Positions 57,474 to 64,000 of a DNA stretch of 64,000 bases are shown here, one piece after another. Source of the DNA: Neopestalotiopsis rosae (lineage: Eukaryota > Ascomycota > Sordariomycetes > Amphisphaeriales > Sporocadaceae); assembly GCA_023078685.1 (NCBI GenBank), contig JALGAS010000002.1, positions 310,001 to 374,000 of the forward strand. The letters run 5' to 3'. The position numbers were made by a program, and so were the translations under genes. The notes below the pieces were generated by a model. The model saw only the letters and a program-made list of their open reading frames with translations, searched no databases and had not been told where the DNA came from. Position 1 is the first letter of the stretch. Each line of letters starts with the position of its first letter.

Positions 57474-59173
57474 ATGTCGCCTTCTGAGAAATTAAAGCAA
57501 GAGACACTTGAGCCGGTACCCTCCGAGGTTGAGGCAACAACCCTCGAGCCTTTCGTCAAATTATCATGGAAGGACCAATTCAAAATTCTCCGCGAAAACA
57601 AGCGCGCACTTCTCAGCGGTACGTGATAATTAACAGACAAGTAATCTGTTGTTCCAAGTTCTAGGACTGGACTCATCCACATACTAATTTCGCACTCATG
57701 GTTAAGTACTTGGTTGCTCTACAACACCTGTGCTTATTGGCTTTGATCTTACTCTTGTCGGATCGATCATTGCCAATGAATCATTCGTACAAAAGTTCGG
57801 AACTTATGATGAGTCAGTTGGCAAGGTGGTCCTTCCTGCCACTGAGCAATTAGTTTGGACCATTGTTCAGTACACTTCTGCCATCGCTTCTGCCTTTCTC
57901 TTGGGCTATTTGAACGATTTTGGAGGTCGGCGGGTATCCTTCTTTGTGACTGTTGGGTAAGGCTACAGAGCCCCTTCCCCTCACACCAAGCTTCTTTTCG
58001 CCTGCTGACATGACCGTCAGACTCAATATTATCGGCACTCTCGTTGAACTCTTTTCTCCTGACTGGAAAGTTTGGACCTTGGCCAAGCTCTTCATGGGAG
58101 CCGCGATGGGATCAATGCAAGCCAATACACAGACTTATGTCTCGGAGCTCGCCCCAGCTGAAATCCGTGGCTTCGCCCTGTCGCTCTTTCAGTTTTGGAT
58201 CATACTGGGCTCCTTGTTTGCTGCTTGTATACTCCAGGGCACTTCTACCATTGACGGACCCTGGTCGTGGAAAGCCGCCGTCATTTCTCAGTTTGGTATT
58301 GCTGCACTGTGTGTGTTTTTATTCGTCCCGTTTGTTCCTGAGTCGCCTTACTACCTTGTTGGTAAGGGGAAGTTTGAGGAAGCATGCACATCTCTGCGCA
58401 AGATCAATGGGTCTCGAGCAGACTTCGACCCAGCTGAGCATGTCCAGGTCATTCAGCGAACATTGGACCATGAACGAGAGCGCAACGCAAGTACCGAGGG
58501 CGTCTCTTATCTCGAATGCTTTCGAGGAACTGATCGCAGGCGAACCCTCATTGCTTGCCTGCCTATTGTCTCACAGCTGTTCATGGGATATCCTCTCTGC
58601 GGCAACTACTTGTCGTACTTTCTCACCCAGTCTGGTCTCGATGATGCGTTTTTAATCACCGTCATTTCCACCGTGTTTGCCCTTCTCAGTTCTGCACTGG
58701 CATTTGTCCTGGCCGAACGCATGGGTCGCCGAATGCAGATCATGATTGGAGTCGACGGTATGCTGGTTTGTCTTCTAGTCGTCGGGATCCTTGGATTCAT
58801 CGGCAGCGGAGAGAGATGGAACGGCCTGACTCTGTCCGTCTTTTGCATCTGCTGGGCCGTCTTCTACTACATGTCGGTCGGGGCCGTTGGTTGGACCATT
58901 GTGGGCGAGGTCTCATCGTCGCGACTCCGCGCCAAGACGACCTCGCTCGCTGCCATGTCGAGCTCCATCTTCAATATGTCTTGGTCCATCGCTATACCGT
59001 ACCTCGTCAATGCCGAGGAGGCTAATTTGGGTGCAAAGTCTGGGTTGATCTTCTTTGGATTTAGTGTGGTGCTGGGCCTCTTGTGCTTCTTCTGCATACC
59101 CGAGACCAAGGGTAAGACATTTGAAGAGCTGGATGCTTTATTCGAGGCGCGTGTACCGGCAAGAAAATTCTAA
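57474..59173 (+). CDS. MFS sugar transporter
   Basis: Three exons, 57474-57618, 57707-57956 and 58021-59173, giving 515 residues with twelve predicted helices. Sugar-porter marks are present: VGFDLTLVGS-like LIGFDLTLVGS in helix 1, DFGGRR in the first cytoplasmic loop, PESPYYLVGKGKFEEA before the central loop, ERMGRR, and PETKGKTFEELDALFE at the end. It imports hexoses, disaccharides or related polyols across the plasma membrane; relatives in the maltose/alpha-glucoside branch share this layout. With the intracellular GH3 beta-glucosidase 7 kb away it could supply that enzyme with cellobiose-like sugars, which is an inference. Confidence 0.92.
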
Positions 59174-60078
59174 GTCCTTGGTCAGCTTGCAAAGGGAGAA
59201 TTGAGCATCGCTTTTGAATCCGTTACTTGAGGTAGAAGAAGGGTGGAAGAGACAACAAAGATCGATCCTGCAGCGGGGTCACCCATGGTAGAACCCAATG
59301 AATGGATGTTTTTATTATTCGAACAACTCTATTATATAAAAGTCAGAGATATATTGATGAACACGAGGTGAATTGACAATTGCTTAGGTGGAGACTGCTC
59401 AATTTTATGCAGATAATCAGAACTCGTGGGATTTTGCACAGTTCATTTTCGGCGAGGCCTAAGCCGCCAAGCCACAGGGCACTCCAGGCCTATAAGCCCA
59501 TTCCACAGCATCTGAAACCCCCACTACACTCGGCCTTATGCCCCTCGACACCCACTGTTAATGGTGTCGGCATACATCCCACAGCAACCCCTATGGAGCT
59601 TCATACTCTTACCACCATTGCGCAACAGCTTAGAAGCCATTGGCCACCTGCGTCCTCCCAAGGATGAATCACTCGAATTCAAGAGCACCAGTCGTTCTCC
59701 TCAGGCGGCATTGACAGTGCTGATTATTTTGTGGCTTTCAGAAGTTGAATACAGGGTGCATGTCAGCAACTGTAACCACATTAGGAAAGCACCTTGTTCA
59801 ACTATGAGTCATACGCCGTATCCATCTCCATAAGATCAGCAGACGTCAATATCTTGACATACTATGTAACTTGGGTACATAGGTATTGATCTAGCTCACT
59901 AAGCCGTAGATATCAGCTTGAAGTCCTATAGGCACATTACCAAGGCAAATGGAAGCCTATTTTGGCAGAAGTGGCGGTGTGCAGCATCGCATATATAGCA
60001 GTGCGATGCTGCACGCCCTGAGACAAGATGGAACAGCTAGCGTCAAGTATCTTTTGAAAATCACAACCACTTCTCACA
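59174..60078. other. Gene-free intergenic stretch
   Basis: A 95-codon frame at 59380-59667 has biased Pro/His/Leu content without a motif and is probably spurious. Nothing else recognised. Confidence 0.4.
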
Positions 60079-60696
60079 ATGCAGGCCATGGACACAGATA
60101 TCGACATCATGGCAGGCATGGAGGCCGACTTCAATAATGTTCAAATCGTGTCGACCCGACCCAAGAAATTGATAGAGGTGGTCGAACCCAGTCCCCGATG
60201 GGCGGCGACTTTTGCCTCAATCGCGCAACGTATACAGAGAACGCTGGGCGACATCGTCCTGAGTATCCAGCATGTCGGGTCCACGAGCATACCGATCGCT
60301 GCAAAAGACGTCATTGATATCGACTTGGTCGTAACTGATCCCAGCGACGAGGGTGCCTACGTGCAAGCACTCGAGAATGCAGGGTTCCAGTTCCTCCTCC
60401 GAGAGCCAGCCTGGCATGAGCATCGCCTCTTTGGTCTCGCAGAACCGTACGCAAATGTTCACGTCTTTGGACCCAAGAGCGCTGAACATGCGCGACATCT
60501 TCTGTTCAAGAAATGGCTGATTGAGCACGAGGACGACAGAGTGCTGTATGAGAATGCCAAGAGAGAGGCAGCAGAGGCAGGCCGCGAATCCCAGGATACA
60601 GTGACTCAATACAACAAAAGAAAGGAGCCAGTGGTCCGAGAGATTCTCAACCGAGCGTTCCAGGCCCAGGGACTCCTTCCTCGATCAGAAAACTAA
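60079..60696 (+). CDS. GrpB-family protein (nucleotidyltransferase fold)
   Basis: A single exon of 205 residues if the first ATG is used; in-frame ATGs at 60088, 60109 and 60118 are alternatives. The GrpB (UPF0157) domain is clear: VEPSPRWAATF at the start, QHVGSTSIP with the GS pair of a nucleotidyltransferase, KDVIDIDLVV with the metal-binding aspartates Asp80 and Asp82, and EHRLFGLAEPYANVHVF. The cellular role of the family is poorly known; a CoA-kinase-like or nucleotide-transfer activity has been suggested for relatives. No operon-like partner is visible. Confidence 0.88.
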   Translation: MQAMDTDIDIMAGMEADFNNVQIVSTRPKKLIEVVEPSPRWAATFASIAQRIQRTLGDIVLSIQHVGSTSIPIAAKDVIDIDLVVTDPSDEGAYVQALENAGFQFLLREPAWHEHRLFGLAEPYANVHVFGPKSAEHARHLLFKKWLIEHEDDRVLYENAKREAAEAGRESQDTVTQYNKRKEPVVREILNRAFQAQGLLPRSEN

Positions 60697-60976
60697 AATC
60701 TCGGCTGCAATGCGATCGTTTGAGGTCGAAGTAAAAATAGTTCTGAGTCGCGCAATTTGGTGTATTCTGAGCCCATACTCTTTGAGCGTAGACACTCATA
60801 CACTATCAAATTTTCTCATCCTACTTGCCAAATCTGCTGAAATATCACGGTACGCTAGATGAGGGATGACTCTCTGTCTTCCTGCGCTTTTCTTTATATA
60901 TAATTGTGGATGAATCCTAGAGCCAACACATACGACCATAGCTCTTAGAGAACTCGGCATCCCGTCCGCTCTGCCC

Positions 60977-61050
60977 TAGATAAACTGAGAAGCGCCGGAT
61001 TAGTACTCAGATCGGTGACGGCTGGGGAATCCCCGGTGTTGTATGTTTTC
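60977..61050. repeat. Dispersed degenerate repeat, copy 1
   Basis: Begins TAGATAAACTGAG and contains AGATCGGTGACGGCTGG. A related copy is at 62495-62568 with AGATCGGTAATGGCTGG. Differences are mostly G/A and C/T changes. Confidence 0.6.
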
Positions 61051-62494
61051 ATATTTTTAGTTGTTTATTCTTCTCGGGTCGGTCACGGAATGTGAGTTTC
61101 ACTCGTCAAGGCAATCGGTCACTTGTTCAGACAGACTAAGAACTAAGTAGTGAGTGATACGATGCATGATAAATCTTCTTTAATCGATTGTTCGAGATAC
61201 AAGTAAAAGTAATTTTAAGTAGAGCACTTTGGTATATTCCTAGCCTAGACTCTGGAAAGTGCCAGTCATGTGCAGGAGCAATGAGCTGATTCTGCATAGT
61301 TCAACTTCCCGTTATCTTCGTGGTTTAGATGCGCGCAGGGAAATCGTCCTTCAAAGTCAATAATAGCAGGATCAACGATAGCAATAGGCCACAGATTAGG
61401 TTGTGTCAAAGTGATTCGATTTGCTGGGTTGACAGGTTAAACACAGATGATATATTTCTGTGAGCCCTTGCTGCAAGTGTTGGTAAATTTATCTGCGGTT
61501 TCGCTTGCCGTTAAACTACTTCTTCCTTACATATGTCTCTGTGGAGGAAGGCATAGGGGGAGTTAGTAGATACGCACTTGCAGTGAAAGAAATATATTCT
61601 TGGACTTACAGAACTTGGCGCTTTTCTCGATGTTCGATTTTTAAGATTAAGCTTTATTGAGACTCTTGCTGCAAGGGCGCTAGACGCCATGACCTTGGGC
61701 GGTAATCATAGGCGGCCAACATAGTCGATCTGGTTGACCTCCGAATTAGAGATGTTTTTATTGAGTTCCCTTGGTTCTAACTATTGTTCTCTCGTCATCT
61801 GCCCAGGAAGTGCACGACGAATACTAACTGCGCCGATTCTGCAACGGAACTCCAGATATTTGAGCCGCCTGTATCGGACTTTTAACTGGCAACGTGATTC
61901 GTGCCACAGAGGATGCTCATTTCGCTGGCAGTGGCCGCGTCGGTGGTCTGTAATCTTGGAAGATTCCTCCTGGGTTTGTGTGACGAGATGCACTCCCCGC
62001 AGAAAATAAACGCCTAGAAACCAGTCCCTTAACCTTGCCACTACTGTTAGCCATTGCCTGAAAATACTGTCGCCCAGCGGGGCAAGTCTTGTAGCTAACA
62101 ACTGTGATGCGCTGTGACTCAGGAGGAAGAATCAATTCCAAAGTCGTTTTTGTTTTACTTTTTGGGCCGTGAATGCGAAGTTGGATGGGTATGTACTTAA
62201 TTAAGTTCGGGATGCCTGGTGGCTGTGCTTTAGCACGTTCCCAAATGGATTTTCGATCGTCCCATGATTTCTGCGGAATACCTATGTACGTTTGAGAACA
62301 TCATTGAAGCAAAGCGATGCTCCCGCAGCTTTATCGAGCGTATCTATAACTGGCACATAATGCTCGATATGCATGTATTACTCCCTAAAATGGTCGGCGT
62401 TATAGACGGAATGCTGCCCCACCACCAGCGTGGTGAGAGTGCTACGCGTTACCATGTCACATACTATCGAAAGAAACTGTCCACTTTTGCCAAG

Positions 62495-62568
62495 TAGATA
62501 CACCTTCGGCCGCTGGATAATTACTAAGATCGGTAATGGCTGGCAAATCACCGTTGTTATGTGTTTCT
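62495..62568. repeat. Dispersed degenerate repeat, copy 2
   Basis: Same orientation as the copy at 60977-61050. It carries more A and T at the differing sites, compatible with repeat-induced point mutation. Confidence 0.6.
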
Positions 62569-62921
62569 CGGTGCAGCCTTAAATGTAGATTCTGGAGGAC
62601 TACTAGTGTATATTTGTTGTTGGTGATAGCGCTCGATTGTGCTTCTGCGGGGCACTGCCGCTGAAGATTGAGAATCAAGCCAGGCACGCGGTCTTCGAAC
62701 AAACCGGCTTATTGGTGGGCATCCCCCATGCTGTACATGTACGAGTTACACTACATTGTTTCTGAGGGCCTGAGTCACGTGTGGCTCCATGGCAAGCTGT
62801 CCGTACCGTATATGCTCTTGGAGACCTTCTGTGGGGTATTGCGAAATATGTACCTAGCTTTGTCTACTTTCAACTTCATCCATACCTACATACTCTGGCG
62901 AATCTCGAACGATAACTCAGG

Positions 62922-62950
62922 CCTACCTACCTACCTACCTACCTACCTAC
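62922..62950. repeat. CCTA microsatellite
   Basis: Seven tandem CCTA units (29 bp), 30 bp before the start codon of the HET gene. The 12-mer CGAACGATAACT occurs just before it (62906-62917) and just after it (62968-62979), directly against the ATG. Confidence 0.9.
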
Positions 62951-62979
62951 CCCTTAGTCGCCTTGCACGAACGATAACT

Positions 62980-64000
62980 ATGCATATGATTAATACTACA
63001 ACTTTCGAGCTCGAGTTCTTCATTGGACAATGTCATTTTCCCTACGCAATCCTATCCCACACGTGGGGCGCCGATGAGGTTACATTCGCAGACTTCTTTG
63101 AGAAGCAACGGGAAGCGTACGAGAACAAAGCAGGCTTCATCAAAATACAGCATACTTGCCACCAGGCTAAAAAGGACGGTCTGAAGTATGCATGGGTTGA
63201 TACGTGTTGCATCAACAAAGATAGCAGCGCCGAGCTGAGTAAGGCAATCAACTCAATGTATAGATGGTACCAAAATGCTGCTGTTTGCTACGCTTACGTA
63301 TCGGATTTCCAAGAACCGTACGACCTCTCGCGACTTGGCCACTGCAGATGGTTCTCAAGGGGCTGGACGTTACAGGAATTGCTTGCCCCAAAGCATGTCG
63401 TTTTCTACGGCCATGCATGGACTGTCGTGGGGACGAAAGGAGAGATCTCTGAGATCCTTCAACATATCACAGGTATTCCGCCTGAGATTCTATCCGGCGC
63501 AAAAGCGCCGAAAACAGTCAGTGTCGCTGCGCGTATGAGTTGGGCTGCGAAGCGAGAGACGACCAGAGTAGAGGATATGGCTTACTGCCTTCTTGGGATA
63601 TTCGATGTCAGTATGCCCTTGCTATACGGAGAAGAAACGAAGGCCTTTCTTCGGCTCCAAGGCGAGATTTTGAGCCAGACTCAGGATGATAGTCTGTTTG
63701 CTTGGAGTGCATCTGGGGAATCGGCGGCACGCTTCCCCTACCGTGGATTATTCGCTTCGAATCCAGGGGAGTTCGCTGGCTGTGGTAACATCAAGCGTCT
63801 TGACGTCGATACTGATAACACTACCACTTTGCTGGGCAATGGACGCATTTCCCTTAGTTGTGGCCTAGGGGAAATAGGAATGGAGACTGGAACTCGACGA
63901 ACACTGGTGGCAATAAAATGTTATCGCCAAAGCCATCTCGATCCACTAGCGATAGAGGTTAGTCGTGATCGGGGCCGAACCTATCTCAGGTCGGACCCTT
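62980..64000 (+). CDS. HET-domain (heterokaryon incompatibility) protein, 3' part outside the window
   Basis: An open frame of 340 codons that continues past the window end. The usual HET start is present: MHMINTTTFELEFFIG, then YAILSHTWGADEVTF, YAWVDTCCINK, INSMYRWYQNAAVCYAYVSD and SRGWTLQELLAP, in the order of the three HET blocks. The next part (RMSWAAKRETTRVEDMAYCLLGIFDVSMPLLYGE) is the common extension in HET proteins of Pezizomycotina. These proteins trigger cell death after fusion of unlike hyphae. No NACHT or repeat part is visible yet. It lies beside degenerate repeats, as variable allorecognition genes often do. Confidence 0.92.
   Translation, partial: MHMINTTTFELEFFIGQCHFPYAILSHTWGADEVTFADFFEKQREAYENKAGFIKIQHTCHQAKKDGLKYAWVDTCCINKDSSAELSKAINSMYRWYQNAAVCYAYVSDFQEPYDLSRLGHCRWFSRGWTLQELLAPKHVVFYGHAWTVVGTKGEISEILQHITGIPPEILSGAKAPKTVSVAARMSWAAKRETTRVEDMAYCLLGIFDVSMPLLYGEETKAFLRLQGEILSQTQDDSLFAWSASGESAARFPYRGLFASNPGEFAGCGNIKRLDVDTDNTTTLLGNGRISLSCGLGEIGMETGTRRTLVAIKCYRQSHLDPLAIEVSRDRGRTYLRSDP

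Larger units (their letters stand above)
60697..62979. other. Gene-free stretch with degenerate repeats
   Basis: About 2.3 kb without a supported gene. Segment 60727-60791 resembles 61183-61250, and 60977-61050 resembles 62495-62568, at roughly 70-75 percent identity, with many transition differences. It looks like old repetitive DNA. Short frames within it carry no transposase motif. Confidence 0.5.

Noticed and set aside
59380..59667. 95-codon plus-strand frame
   Set aside because: Composition is biased to Pro, His and Leu, no splice partner exists, and no family is recognisable.
1..64000. CRISPR arrays, rRNA, tRNA and bacterial operons
   Set aside because: No evenly spaced repeats, no rRNA-like stretches and no tRNA-like cloverleaf were noticed; spliced genes show that the DNA is fungal.

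Overview
The window reads as nuclear DNA of a filamentous ascomycete (Pezizomycotina). Genes are mostly interrupted by 50-75 bp GT-AG introns with CTNAC-like branch sites, intergenic spaces are long, and the families are typical of that group: Zn2Cys6 regulators, Pth11-like receptors, RTA1, Clr5, HET, CorA-like proteins and MBOAT acyltransferases. I recognise no ribosomal or tRNA gene and no intact transposon. Genus cannot be told from the sequence alone. Exon structures were built by hand from splice signals, reading frame and family motifs.

Left part (0.8-32.5 kb). A small two-helix membrane protein is followed by a possible fragment of a secondary-metabolite cluster: a cytochrome P450 and a divergent MBOAT (wax-synthase type) O-acyltransferase, then a Pth11-like membrane protein and a berberine-bridge-type FAD oxidase. 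No backbone synthase is present. Next come a type II membrane glycoprotein, a Clr5-domain protein, an alpha/beta hydrolase, deoxyribose-phosphate aldolase, a second five-exon Pth11-like protein, a LURP/tubby-like protein, a seven-exon CocE/NonD hydrolase, an unrecognised 179-residue ORF and a large kinase-domain protein.

Middle part (33-40.6 kb). An eight-exon APC-type amino-acid permease, a 94-residue conserved-looking small protein, a seven-exon CorA-like membrane protein and a Zn2Cys6 regulator.

Right-centre part (40.6-60.7 kb), the most interesting region. It holds a bacterial-type extracellular solute-binding protein, an RTA1-like gene broken by one in-frame TGA, a GH3 beta-glucosidase flanked by two inverted secreted paralogues of the CrtC/Diels-Alderase-like family, a second Zn2Cys6 regulator, a Rid-family deaminase-like protein, an MFS sugar transporter and a GrpB-family nucleotidyltransferase-like protein. 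The 8-mer CCGCGTAT occurs seven times here, always intergenic and, with one perfect palindrome ATACGCGTAT, forms four pairs. Three pairs sit 320-420 bp before a start codon (RTA1-like gene and both CrtC-like genes); the fourth precedes a gene-poor stretch. Elsewhere in the window the 8-mer was seen once, inside a coding exon. I read this as an undescribed local regulon joining the CrtC-like paralogues, the RTA1-like gene and probably the beta-glucosidase.

Right end (60.7-64 kb). A gene-free stretch with diverged short repeats whose differences include many transitions, suggesting old RIP-mutated repeat remains, followed by a HET-domain gene that runs off the window.
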